This document shows positions 9,401 to 17,275 of a DNA stretch of 64,000 nucleotides, piece by piece. The stretch's first letter is position 1. Each line of letters starts with the position of its first letter. Both the position numbers and the translations under genes were made by a program. The DNA is from Micromonospora costi. GTDB lineage: Bacteria; Actinomycetota; Actinomycetes; Mycobacteriales; Micromonosporaceae. The stretch is taken from contig NZ_RBAN01000008.1 of assembly GCF_003626655.1 (NCBI RefSeq), positions 1-64,000 on the forward strand. The letters run 5' to 3'. The notes under the pieces are model-generated. The model was not told where the DNA came from and searched no databases. It worked only from the letters and a program-made list of their open reading frames with translations.

Positions 9401-12400
9401 CTGCCGGCGTTTGCGCTTGCCGAGCAGCTTTTTCGCCGCCTCCTCCGCCTCGGCGTGCCAGAGGGTCAGCTCCTGGCGGGCGTACACGTCGGGCCGGAAG
9501 GTGGCGAGTTCACCGGCGAAGCCCTGGTGGAAGGCGGACAGGTCGGCCTGGAGCCGGGCCACCGCCTCGTCCCACCTCCGGTCGCCGGCACGTAGGGTCG
9601 TCTCGCGGTCCGGCAGCAGTCCGCGTACGGCGAGCCAGGCGCCGGCCTGCAACTCGGTGACGGTCTCCGGGGTGGGCAGCGTTCGCAGCAGCCCGACGAG
9701 GTGCGGGTGTGCGGCGAGGTCGGCGCGGAGACGTTCGAGCTCAGCGGCGATCTCGGTGACGGCCGCGGCGTGCAGCCCGTCCAGGGTGCGGCAGCCGCTG
9801 AGGGCCCAGGGATGCTCGGGCCGGAGCCGCGCCGAGCGGGCTGCGGCCGGGAACTCACGGAGGGCCCGCTCCACCTGCGCGCGTACGTCGGTGGGTGCGT
9901 GCAGGTAGCTCACCGGAATCGGGGCGGCCGGCCCGTCCCCGTACGCGAGGACCTGCTCGTAGGCCGACCAGAGTGACATCCCGACGGGGTTGGTGGTGTG
10001 GACCTGCTTCGGGTATTCGACGAGCGGCGCCAGCCGGGTCCGGTAGGCCGTCTCGACGGCCGTCCAGTCGCCGTCGCCGCCGTCGTCGTAGTGGTCGAGG
10101 GCCTCCCGCAACTGCTGACGGATGGCGTTGAGGGACTGCTTGCGTCCGTGCAGGTCGAGGGCGAACGGTCCGAGGCCGACCTGCTTGAGGCGGCGCTTCA
10201 CGACCTCGAGGGCTGCCTGCTTCTCGGCGACGAACAGTACCGACCGGCCGGAGGCGACGGCTCGGGCGATCATGTTGGTGATGGTCTGCGACTTACCGGT
10301 GCCGGGCGGGCCTTCCAGGACGAAGGACTGGCCGCGCTCGGCCATCACGATCGCCTGCATCTGCGAGCCGTCCGCCGGGATCGGCAGGTGCAGCTCGGCC
10401 TCGTCGACGGTGACGGTCGTGTCGTGGTCGGGGCGGGCCGGGTCGTCGAAGGTCGCGCCGGAGGATTCCACCAGGTGCCGGACGACCGGGTTCTCCATGA
10501 AGCGCGGCCAGTGGTCGCCGAGGTCGCGCCACATCTGGAACGTGGAGAACTGCAGCAGGCGGAGGCTCGCGGTCTCGTCGATGCGGTAGTTGAGTCGGTT
10601 GTCCAGGAGGCCGGCGCTGATGGCGGCGAGCGTCTTGGCGATGTCGATGCCGTGCTCGTCGAGCACCGGCTGCTCCAGTTCGGGGATCCGGACGTTGTGT
10701 TTGACCCGGAGCCACTCGATGAGGCAGTAGTTGGGACTGGCGACCTCGGTGCCGTCGATGACCATCGCGTACGGGCGACGCCCCGTGCCGCCCTCGATTC
10801 GCACCGGCAGCAGGAACAGCGGCGCGTACGCCTCTCCCCCGGTGGTCTTGGTGTGCACCAGCGTGCCGATGGTCAGGTAGAGGTAGTTGCTGCCGGTCTC
10901 CTGCTCCATCGTGCGCGCCTCGCGCTGCAGCGCCCGCATGGCGGTCTTGTACTTGGCGTCGGTGACGGCGCCGTAGACCCGCCGGTCGGTCCGCAGCTCC
11001 CGGGTCAGCATCTCGGCGTCGAGGTCCTGGGCCCGGCGGGCCCCGGCCAGCTCGTGGACGTGGCTGATGTCGTCCTGCGGGATGATCTGCACCTGCCGGC
11101 CGTCGTGGATGAGGTCGTCGAGCAGTGCCAGCGCACCGGACGGCACGTGCAGGTCCAGCCCCCGGCCGCGCTTGGGCAGGTTGAGCAGCGGGTTGCGCAG
11201 ACTGAGGTCGAGCAGCGACTTGCGCCACTGTTGGATGCGCGCCGGTGAGCCGTCGGAGGGCGTCGTCACCTCGTCGCCCTCGTCGGCGAGCTGGCGGAGC
11301 TTCGCGGCGGCGACACCGGGCGGGAGGTCGAGGGACGCGGTGGCGGTTTCGGTGTCCGTTTCGGCGGTGACCGGCACGACCAGCTCGTCGGCGGACGGCA
11401 GCGGCCGGATGCCGGAACGGTGGGCCAGGTGAACGTCGACGACGCCCTGCAGCCGGTGGCCCTCGCCGCGGAAGTGGCCGAGCCCGACCCGTACCGCCTC
11501 GGTGAAGGTGGCCGACTGGGCGCCGGGCCCGATGCGGGTCAGCTCGACCGGCACTGCCCGGCCCGAGTCCACCATCGATATCAGCAGGTTCGTCTCGGTG
11601 ACCGCCGCGGAGCCGAGCCGCTCCTCTTCCAGCAGGAAGCCGCCGAAGGCGTGCCCCTCGCTGATGAAGACGAGTGGATGCAGACCCGCCGCCTCCAGGC
11701 AGGCGGCGTACGTGACGGACAGGTCGAGGCAGTTGCCGAGCCGCCCGTCCAGCACCGCGGCCGTCGTCCGCACCTTCTGGCCGGTGTTCTCGAACGACGC
11801 GGGCAGGGTCTGGTAGGTGATCTCGAGCTGGCGCAGCGCCTCGTACACCGCCCCGGCGATCAGCGCCGCCCGCTCCGAACCCTCCTGGTAGCCCTGCAAC
11901 GAGCCGGAGCCGGTACGGGCGAGGAGGAGCTGCGCTGCCGACCGCAGCACCGCCTCGACGGCCCGGGTGTTCGGCTGCACGAAGGCCGCCAGGCTGTCGT
12001 AGAGGGCGGGGCTGTTGAACCACTCGTTGTGCGCCAGCACTCGTGACGGGGCGACCAGCGTCAGCGTCTCGTCGCCCGCCTCGACTGTCAGACGGTAGTC
12101 GACCGGGAAGGCCTCGTCAGTGCGGTAGAGCAGCGCGCGGTCGGGGGTGACGTCCCGGAAGTCGTCCCAGCCCGTGCTCGCGCCCGGTCGCAGCGGCGCA
12201 GCGAGAGTACACGTCCACGGCTCGGTGAGCGCGCCGTCGGGTCCTCGCAGGTCGAGGGTGAGGGTCACGTCCGACAGCGGCTCGATTCCCCGGTTGGTCA
12301 GCGTGAGATGGCGGACCAGCGGCACCCGGTTGTGCACCAGGGCGGCGTTGATCGCCGGCTGCACGAGCAACGCGACGGCGAGCCGGTCGTCGTCGGCGGT

Positions 12401-12427
12401 GAACTGCGCGAAGACGCTGTCGGACAT
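6434..12427 (-). CDS. Giant DUF4011-helicase-Vsr/DUF3320 protein, Hhe-like defence
   Basis: 1997 residues. In order: a Cys/His pair in a transglutaminase-like setting (GNCLDLS 231-237, GHAFGGF 258-264); the DUF4011 signature LLDLSLRNPLLNL near 405; and Walker A GPPGTGKSQT near 705. Then come Walker B FDEASQ near 1320, the SF1 motif NVQGDERDVILFS, and motif VI NVAITRARRQVVLYSSF near 1560. A Vsr/MTES_1575-like nuclease region (about 1600-1710) and a C-terminal DUF3320 region (about 1790-1997) finish the chain. About 600 residues lie between Walker A and B. From memory, a DUF4011-helicase-Vsr arrangement is a single-gene antiphage candidate called Hhe. The start is an ATG with GGAG upstream. It likely unwinds and cleaves foreign DNA; this is inferred. 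Confidence 0.82.
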   Translation of the reverse strand: MSDSVFAQFTADDDRLAVALLVQPAINAALVHNRVPLVRHLTLTNRGIEPLSDVTLTLDLRGPDGALTEPWTCTLAAPLRPGASTGWDDFRDVTPDRALLYRTDEAFPVDYRLTVEAGDETLTLVAPSRVLAHNEWFNSPALYDSLAAFVQPNTRAVEAVLRSAAQLLLARTGSGSLQGYQEGSERAALIAGAVYEALRQLEITYQTLPASFENTGQKVRTTAAVLDGRLGNCLDLSVTYAACLEAAGLHPLVFISEGHAFGGFLLEEERLGSAAVTETNLLISMVDSGRAVPVELTRIGPGAQSATFTEAVRVGLGHFRGEGHRLQGVVDVHLAHRSGIRPLPSADELVVPVTAETDTETATASLDLPPGVAAAKLRQLADEGDEVTTPSDGSPARIQQWRKSLLDLSLRNPLLNLPKRGRGLDLHVPSGALALLDDLIHDGRQVQIIPQDDISHVHELAGARRAQDLDAEMLTRELRTDRRVYGAVTDAKYKTAMRALQREARTMEQETGSNYLYLTIGTLVHTKTTGGEAYAPLFLLPVRIEGGTGRRPYAMVIDGTEVASPNYCLIEWLRVKHNVRIPELEQPVLDEHGIDIAKTLAAISAGLLDNRLNYRIDETASLRLLQFSTFQMWRDLGDHWPRFMENPVVRHLVESSGATFDDPARPDHDTTVTVDEAELHLPIPADGSQMQAIVMAERGQSFVLEGPPGTGKSQTITNMIARAVASGRSVLFVAEKQAALEVVKRRLKQVGLGPFALDLHGRKQSLNAIRQQLREALDHYDDGGDGDWTAVETAYRTRLAPLVEYPKQVHTTNPVGMSLWSAYEQVLAYGDGPAAPIPVSYLHAPTDVRAQVERALREFPAAARSARLRPEHPWALSGCRTLDGLHAAAVTEIAAELERLRADLAAHPHLVGLLRTLPTPETVTELQAGAWLAVRGLLPDRETTLRAGDRRWDEAVARLQADLSAFHQGFAGELATFRPDVYARQELTLWHAEAEEAAKKLLGKRKRRQAVADKLAVYLVAGATLDAERIEVTTGRLVAAQAQAAALHQNAAALGGLYLPGWQPTNPDAQERLTEAVEATRAGRALLARHPQAWDAFQRGITDVDAALLDRVASRWRAWRGVLHSGEPELALWASNTHWVDAWHRDGATWLHDLHTEELFPLRRWATVLAHADVLASAGLTDYRSQLLCGEVNGQLAEEIYRRGVAAASLAERVRAGGLQYFDPELHDDEIAQFEASADQLRSALPERLPSVLIRRRPFSPTDRRGRFADFAAELRRKRGGRSFRELFAQYADAVLALTPCVLVSPASAANFLAPGSQRFDLVIFDEASQIRVAEAIGAMGRGSAVVVVGDSRQMPPSSTMQASHTTDEVDEGDGPVPEDLESILSEAVESGLPQRWLSWHYRSHDESLIAFSNRYYYDNKLSSLPSPGASSSAGITWRRVDGQYDRGGSRTNDVEARAILADITRRLHDPATAAQSVGVVTFNIQQRDLILNLLEDSADPIIREHLSGAVAEPIFVKNLENVQGDERDVILFSLAFSTNPETGQLPLNFGPLSQAGGERRLNVAITRARRQVVLYSSFDPSDIDLSRTSAVGTQHLRAYCEMAAAGADRLGDLATDRTERRSRIREAVASALRERGHEVRTSHGLSDFTVDIAVRAPGSPRWQVAVMLDGPDWGARPTVADRDSAPTLLRSIMGWPEVVRFWLPAWIHDRSALLDRVDEAVARAEAPATGALPAAVAPTPEPASDAAPDADVALPQPRSAADVEVPPSPTGTAQPLLAADGDQVGVPTPVTALAAPPAPVTSVTAPDDITVRTFIPYAPTPLGDQADLDLLASDQRVRALMRESLREIIEAEGPVEQHRLARLALARFGFLRTREDRRLAVLALVDSRRLYAHPTVGRYAWPDGTDPQTYRGYRVTQASNDRAFEEVPPEEVANAFVHALHGVPSMDEERLLRAGLERLGYRRRTDKIDKLLRYGLHVAVTSGRLRYDQDGRLTLG

Positions 12428-12546
12428 GGGTGTTTCTCCAGGTGGGGAGGCCAGCGAGGGCCAGCCTAGCGGTCACCCGACCGGTGGACCGTCCCCCGGC
12501 CATCCGACGATCTTGGAAGTCGTACGCCTGAAACAGGATGTGCGCC

Positions 12547-13041
12547 ATGACAACGCACCACCCGAACAGCCTGCGCCTGGTCTACGGCCACGCCAAGAAC
12601 CACGACTGCCTCGCCTTCATCGACGCCGACACCGCCGCCGGGGAGGCCGCGGAGATCCGGGCGCTCGCCTCCGCTCGTACCTGGGGCGAGGCCCGGCAGG
12701 TGCAGATGACCCACCTGGACAACCCCGCCGGACCCGACTGCTACGACGAGGACGACTACGCCGACGACAAGCCCTTCGACATCACGGAGGTCGGCTCAGT
12801 CGTGGAAGGGTACTGGCCACCGATGGTCACGACGCGGGCGTTCGACGTGCTGCCGCAGGACCTGCGGGACCGGTACGGCAAAGTCGTGTATACGGTTCAC
12901 AACGGTGAGTACCTTGACGTTCCGCTCGACCGCGAGGCCGCACTGGTCGCGGAGCTGCGTGAGCGCGGCTACGAGGTGACCCGCGACGATGACCGCATCA
13001 ACCTGCTCGACGGCGTCGATCTCGGCTCGCTGACCGCCTGA
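12547..13041 (+). CDS. Hypothetical cytosolic protein
   Basis: 164 residues from the ATG at 12547, preferred over the in-frame ATG at 12538 because AGG lies about nine bases before it. It is acidic, with no membrane segment or signal. A central EDDYADD stretch and a C-terminal half with DLPQDLRDRYGK-like spacing do not match any family I recognise. It is divergent from the giant helicase gene across about 120 bases, so a shared promoter region is possible. Its stop is followed at once by a long inverted repeat. Confidence 0.6.
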   Translation: MTTHHPNSLRLVYGHAKNHDCLAFIDADTAAGEAAEIRALASARTWGEARQVQMTHLDNPAGPDCYDEDDYADDKPFDITEVGSVVEGYWPPMVTTRAFDVLPQDLRDRYGKVVYTVHNGEYLDVPLDREAALVAELRERGYEVTRDDDRINLLDGVDLGSLTA

Positions 13042-13047
13042 GGACCA

Positions 13048-13111
13048 ACGGAGACGCCGGCATCGCTTCCTCGGACCGGCACCGCCGTTCATGTGCGGCC
13101 GGCGTCTCCGT
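13048..13111. terminator. 14-bp perfect inverted repeat between convergent genes
   Basis: ACGGAGACGCCGGC (13048-13061) and its exact reverse complement (13098-13111) flank a 36-base loop. It lies between the stop of the 12547 gene and the stop of the minus-strand gene at 13121. It most likely acts as a bidirectional terminator. The long loop is unusual for that role. Confidence 0.55.
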
Positions 13112-13120
13112 GGCTCGTGC

Positions 13121-13964
13121 TCACCGGCGGCGCTTGTTGAGGCTCGGAAGCCCGCCGGACACCGTCCGCACGCTGCCGTCCGGGTTGCTCCGGCCCGGCT
13201 TCTGCAGGGCCTCGGTGACCCGACGGCCGGCGAGGTCGGAGGCGCCCAGGTTCACGACGACCCGGTCCGACCGCCGCCAGCTCCGCAGGCGAGCCAGAGC
13301 CTGCTCGTTGTCGACAATGCCCGTCAGGGTACGAATCGCCGGCATCGCCCTGGCCGGGTCAATCAGCAGGAGCTGTGCGACGTCGGCAGGGCTCAGTTTG
13401 CGCGGCGTGGTGTTGCCCACCGGAACGAGCGAGGCGTGGATCTCGTCGTCCTGCCGCCACAGCCACACCGACCGCTTGCCGTCGCCGGCCCCGCATCACG
13501 GGCGTTGCGGACGCGATGGTCGACCGGCGTGACGGCGTTGTAGCCGCCTTGCCGGAAAGATGAGCCTGGGCAGCGGTCGCGGACGGCGTCCGCCGTCGCG
13601 ACTGCGGCGGGACGCGGACGTCGGTGGCCGGGCGGGTCGGGGGTGGCGGCTCCGACGGAGCTTCCCCGGCTGGTCGGGGATGCTCGACGGGTTCCTGACG
13701 TTGGCGTACGAACCAGCCGGCGTGCTCCCACTGCTCCGGCGTGAACCTGACCGGGATGATCTCGGGTACGTTCGGAGCGGACGGGTCCTGGACGGTGAGG
13801 AGGGCCCGCCGCCTCGCATGGTCCGCCGCAGTGGGCGACCCGATGTCGAGGACCGCGGCCAACGGGATATGCCGAGTGTCCGCCTTCAGCCAGGGCAGCA
13901 ACCGCCGACGCCGGACGACAAGATGCTCCCGCTCGAACCAGGCGTCCAACCGCCGAACGGCCAC
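13121..13964 (-). pseudogene. Frameshifted hypothetical gene
   Basis: The 5' part reads well from the GTG at 13964, which has GGGAGG eight bases upstream. It gives a compact N-terminal domain (AVRRLDAWFEREHLVV... FTPEQWEHAGWFVRQ) and then a Pro/Arg-rich linker. The 3' part reads well in another frame (SVWLWRQDDEIHASLVPVGN to LPSLNKRRR, stop at 13121), with no start codon and ribosome site of its own. Between them GGYNAVTPVDHRVRNARDAG reads in a third frame. Adding one G to the G4 run at 13489-13492 (minus strand) joins that segment to the 3' part. A second shift is needed nearer 13560. Either a decayed gene, two genes, or sequencing indels in GC runs. Confidence 0.45.
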
Positions 13965-14058
13965 TCCGACCACCTCCCGTGCTGCGCACGTTAGCGGCGT
14001 GATGAGTGCTACTCACTCGGCGCAACGGCCAGTCGGCACGACGGATCGTCTGATTACG

Positions 14059-14310
14059 TCAGCGACGCAGGCGGCGGGCGCACTCACCGTCGTGGCCGTC
14101 GCGGAGCACGCAGCGCCGACCACCGGGCAGCCGCACGTCGCAGAAGACGCGGTGCCGGACGAACTGCATGTCTTCCTCGGAGATGGTCATCTCCCCGGGA
14201 TCCATCATCGGCAGCACGGTGATCCAGCGGCCGACGACTAGGGCCAGGCGTTGCGCGGCCGACAGATCGGCGGCGATGACCGGCAGGTGAATCACGAAAC
14301 GTGCGCTCAC
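14059..14310 (-). CDS. Small hypothetical protein with Cys/His tail
   Basis: 83 residues, GTG start overlapping the stop of the upstream DivIVA-like gene (GTGA), so the two are translationally coupled. The C-terminal part has FCDVRLPGGRRCVLRDGHDGEC, i.e. paired cysteines and a histidine that could bind zinc. No family recognised. The pair sits next to an AlpA-like regulator, as accessory genes do in actinobacterial mobile or variable regions. Confidence 0.6.
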   Translation of the reverse strand: MSARFVIHLPVIAADLSAAQRLALVVGRWITVLPMMDPGEMTISEEDMQFVRHRVFCDVRLPGGRRCVLRDGHDGECARRLRR

Positions 14311-14528
14311 CGGCGGCCACCCTCAGCCTGCTCGGACTGCCACCGGCGCAGCGCGACCTTGATCCGCAGGTTCTCCTGGCGCTGCTTCGTGATCTCGGCG
14401 TGGAGCGCCATCATGTCGGCAGCCACCCGGTCGAGGAAGGCGTACACCTCGTCGGGGTTGAGGCCGCGGCGTCCGAGCCGGGAGGGCTGGAATCGGCGCT
14501 CGCGCACCTGCCACGGCAGCAAACTCAT
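14307..14528 (-). CDS. DivIVA-domain mini-protein
   Basis: 73 residues from the ATG at 14528. The segment GLNPDEVYAFLDRVAADMMAL (about 22-42) is the DivIVA N-terminal motif that in larger family members recognises curved membrane and polar scaffolds. A basic helix follows. The coiled-coil tail of true DivIVA is absent, so this is a stand-alone domain. The longer in-frame extension to 14783 was rejected: it runs through the operator repeats and has unnatural composition. Transcribed divergently from the AlpA-like gene. Confidence 0.7.
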   Translation of the reverse strand: MSLLPWQVRERRFQPSRLGRRGLNPDEVYAFLDRVAADMMALHAEITKQRQENLRIKVALRRWQSEQAEGGRR

Positions 14529-14623
14529 GTACGTACTGGATCGGTAGGTCGCACCACTGCCTACCGGCCAAGGCCCTTGACTACGGGTGCTCAACTCTGC
14601 CTTCCTCCTCCAAGCAGGACAGC

Positions 14624-14697
14624 GTGCGCAGATGCACAGCCTACACGAGCAGGGAGCGTGTGCACAGTTCATCTGCGCACTGAGCGTGTGTTCAGTT
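14624..14697. promoter_or_regulatory. Operator-like nested repeats in a divergent promoter
   Basis: GTGCGCAGATG (14624-14634) has its perfect inverted copy CATCTGCGCAC at 14669-14679. Overlapping this are two direct repeats, 14653-14669 and 14681-14697, sharing 15 of 17 bases with core GAGCGTGTG..CAGTTC and spaced 28 bases apart. The cluster lies in the 191-base gap between the DivIVA-like gene and the AlpA-like gene. The product of the 14720 gene is the obvious candidate ligand. Confidence 0.55.
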
Positions 14698-14719
14698 CGC
14701 ATGCTCTTAACGTGACGGC

Positions 14720-14920
14720 GTGGAAGAACTTCGACTGGTGGCCAGCCAGGAGATCCAGGAGATGCTGGGCGTCTCACGGACACGCGCGTACCAGATCACC
14801 AACTCGAAGTCCTTTCCCGATCCGGTGGCCGTCCTGTCCGTTGGGCGCATCTGGCGCGCGGAGGACGTGGAACGGTGGATCAAGGAGCACCGGCGGGACC
14901 TGCAGGACTCGGAAGAGTAG
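14720..14920 (+). CDS. AlpA/excisionase-like HTH regulator
   Basis: 66 residues, GTG start. VASQEIQEMLGVSRTRAYQITNS is a winged helix-turn-helix of the MerR/AlpA/excisionase (HTH_17) type, followed by FPDPVAVLSVGRIWRAEDVERWI, the usual ending of this family. Such proteins act as excisionases or local regulators. No integrase or attachment site was found nearby, so a regulatory role at the adjacent repeats is more likely. The following ~90 bases to the convergent gene at 15012 hold nothing I recognise. Confidence 0.75.
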   Translation: MEELRLVASQEIQEMLGVSRTRAYQITNSKSFPDPVAVLSVGRIWRAEDVERWIKEHRRDLQDSEE

Positions 14921-15011
14921 CGACAGGCAGATCCGAGCGATGCGCGGTCAAGCCGTGAGACGACGTACTGCCGGCCCGGCGACGTGGCGTCGAGCTGGTC
15001 TCGGTCCTGAC

Positions 15012-15653
15012 CTAACGTGACGGCCGGATTTGGACACCCAACCAGCGCAACTGCCCGTTCGCGCCGTCGAGCCGCGTGTAGTCATTCCAGGCGAGCCTGT
15101 AGCTGCCGATGAGAGTCCGCTCGTTGTCCGCGTAGTAGCTGCCCTCGGTGCCCCATCGCAGGGTGCCCGTCACGGTACGCCCGTCGTGGATTCGGAAGTG
15201 CTGGTCGCGCGTGAGTCGAGAGTGCCTGGGCGGGGCCCACAGCGGCTGGTGGTTGGTCAGCATGATCGCGAAGCCGCTGGTCAGGGTCGGGTCGGCAGCG
15301 CAGAGTCGTTCGAGCCGCGCGACGTCGAAGATGAAGTTGCGTCGGGCCAGGTCGTCGGCCGCGTGCTCCCGCAGACGGAACTGCTCCCCGGTCGCCGGGT
15401 CGGTGCCGTCCCACCGTGCGGTGAAGTACTTGAACTCGATGGCCGTACGCCCCTGCGGTCCGAAGCACAGTAGGTCGACGTGTTCTCCGCCGGCCTGCCG
15501 AGCCTCCAACCGGACCTGGACTGAGGGCCGCAGGCTGTGCAACGTCCAGGCGAACGCGTGCTGGAAGTCGGCCTCCGAATGGAAGACAGCACGGCGGCCG
15601 ACCAGCTCGGCCATGACCGCGGCCACCTCAGCCTCACCTGCGATCAGCGTCAT
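15012..15653 (-). CDS. PD-(D/E)XK nuclease-like protein at the end of the RM block
   Basis: 213 residues from the ATG at 15653, which has GGAGGGG upstream; an in-frame TTG at 15671 is less likely. A helix (FQHAFAWTLHSL, 31-42) is followed by HVDLLCFGPQGRTAIEFKYF with D60, E73 and K75 spaced like a PD-(D/E)XK core. The rest is unfamiliar. It lies 41 bases downstream of the kinase gene on the same strand and is the last gene of a run starting at 25638. A nuclease or nuclease-derived sensor is plausible; the fold is inferred from motif spacing only. Confidence 0.55.
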   Translation of the reverse strand: MTLIAGEAEVAAVMAELVGRRAVFHSEADFQHAFAWTLHSLRPSVQVRLEARQAGGEHVDLLCFGPQGRTAIEFKYFTARWDGTDPATGEQFRLREHAADDLARRNFIFDVARLERLCAADPTLTSGFAIMLTNHQPLWAPPRHSRLTRDQHFRIHDGRTVTGTLRWGTEGSYYADNERTLIGSYRLAWNDYTRLDGANGQLRWLGVQIRPSR

Positions 15654-15694
15654 CCTTCGCCCCTCCCCCAACGTCCACGTTGTCGATGTCGTTT

Positions 15695-17254
15695 CTAGAG
15701 ATCGGGTCCGCGTCTGATCTGAGCGATCCGACCGTCCAGTGTCCTCACGTGCACAGACTCCGGTCCGTACTCGGCGACGAGGATCGGCCGGAGCGCCTCG
15801 AGATGGCGAAGGCCCTCGGTCGCGCGGCCGACGGCGGGTAGCATCATGCCGAGGCGGTAGGTGGCGTCCCGGTGCAGGGGATCGTACGGCTCCGCGAGGG
15901 CGAGGAACTCGGTGAGCTGTTTGACGGCCTCGTCGATGTTGCCGATCTCGGCGTTACTGACGCCCGAGTAGTAGTAGAGCACCGCCATGTCGTCGCCGCC
16001 GTCGAGCTTCGGGAGGATCTCGTCGAGGACGGCCGCCACCCGGCTGAACTCGTCGGCGAACCACAGCGTCGATGCCAGAGCCACCTGCATCTCCAGCTTC
16101 AACGCCGGCTCAGCGGCGGCCCGCCCCACCGCCTCGTCCAGCAGATCGATCGCCTGCTGGAACTGCGAATCCTGGACCAGGTCGCCGACCCGCTGCTGGA
16201 TGTCGATCGCCTCGTCAACGCTCAGTGGCGCCGAGGTCGCCGATGTCGGCTTCGGGGCGGGGGCGGCTCCGCGCTGCCGGGGCGCGGGTGCGAGTGGGCG
16301 GAGGAAGGGGCGGCGCGGGTCACGGTTGCCGCCGGGTCCTGCCGGACCGGGCTGGGCGGCGATCGGGAGCAGCGTTTCGTAGATGTCCTCTGCTGAGGGG
16401 CGCTCAGCGGGCCGCTTCGCCAGCATTCGCGCGATCAGATTGTCGAGATCGGCAGGCACGTCCGCGCGCAGCGCGCGCGCCGACGGTGCCGGGGTGTTGA
16501 CGTGGTGATCCTGGTAGGAGCGACTGTTCGTCTCCACGAACGGGACGCGCCCGGTGAGGGCCTCGTACAGTACGCAACCCAACGCGTAGACGTCGCTCGC
16601 CGGCCCGACCGGGTTGCCCAGAGCCTGTTCCGGCGGCATGTACGGTGGACTGCCGACGGTCAGGCCGACCTGGGTGAGCCGCGGGAGGGCACTGGCGCCG
16701 CGCAGGATGGCCACCCCGAAGTCGAGAACCTTGACCACTCCCCCGTCACTGACCATGAGATTCGAGGGCTTGATGTCGCGATGGACGACGTCGACCCGGT
16801 GGACGTCAACGAGGGTGGCCGCCACCTGAGCTGTGATGGCGACCGCCCAAGTGATCGGCCACGGGTCGGCGCCATAGTTCCGGGAGGCGATCAGCTCCTC
16901 AAGGGTCTGCCCGTACACCAACTGCATCACCAGGTAGATGCGGCCGGTCGACTCCTCGACGCCGAAGTCGTACACCGCGGGGATGCCGGGCAGTTCCAGC
17001 CTCGCAGTCGTACGGATCTCCCGCAAAAACCGCTCCCGATCTGCCGCCGCCGCCTCGTTGAACGCCGCGCTCTCCGCGCTGCCGAAGGTCGCCGCGGGTC
17101 CGGACGTGCTCCGCATCAGCTTGATCGCCACGCGGCGGTCCAGGTGCCGGTCGTAGCCGCTCCAGACGGCGCCCATGCCGCCGCTACCGATCGGCGCGTC
17201 GACGCGGTACCGGTCCGCGAAGACCCACTCCTCAGCCGGTATCACGTCGCTCAC
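15695..17254 (-). CDS. Soluble PknB-type Ser/Thr protein kinase with TPR tail
   Basis: 519 residues, GTG start with GGAAGG upstream. Kinase domain about 16-300: glycine loop IGSGGMG (22-28), Lys45 in AIKLM, Glu79 in LREI, HRDIKPSN from 158, DFG 178-180, and MPPEQA near 206. All catalytic residues are present. After a Pro/Ala-rich linker, residues 340-515 form helical TPR-like repeats. There is no membrane segment, unlike most actinobacterial Pkn proteins. It starts 21 bases after hsdR and looks co-transcribed with it. Kinases of this form occur in Stk2, Pgl and BREX-type defence, so a role in signalling infection is possible; this is inferred from position. Confidence 0.85.
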   Translation of the reverse strand: MSDVIPAEEWVFADRYRVDAPIGSGGMGAVWSGYDRHLDRRVAIKLMRSTSGPAATFGSAESAAFNEAAAADRERFLREIRTTARLELPGIPAVYDFGVEESTGRIYLVMQLVYGQTLEELIASRNYGADPWPITWAVAITAQVAATLVDVHRVDVVHRDIKPSNLMVSDGGVVKVLDFGVAILRGASALPRLTQVGLTVGSPPYMPPEQALGNPVGPASDVYALGCVLYEALTGRVPFVETNSRSYQDHHVNTPAPSARALRADVPADLDNLIARMLAKRPAERPSAEDIYETLLPIAAQPGPAGPGGNRDPRRPFLRPLAPAPRQRGAAPAPKPTSATSAPLSVDEAIDIQQRVGDLVQDSQFQQAIDLLDEAVGRAAAEPALKLEMQVALASTLWFADEFSRVAAVLDEILPKLDGGDDMAVLYYYSGVSNAEIGNIDEAVKQLTEFLALAEPYDPLHRDATYRLGMMLPAVGRATEGLRHLEALRPILVAEYGPESVHVRTLDGRIAQIRRGPDL

Positions 17255-17275
17255 GGCGTGCCTTCCCCCGGATCG

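Noticed and set aside
14059..14920. Integrated mobile element suggested by the AlpA-like protein
   Set aside because: No integrase, replication gene, tRNA or attachment-site repeats were found near it.
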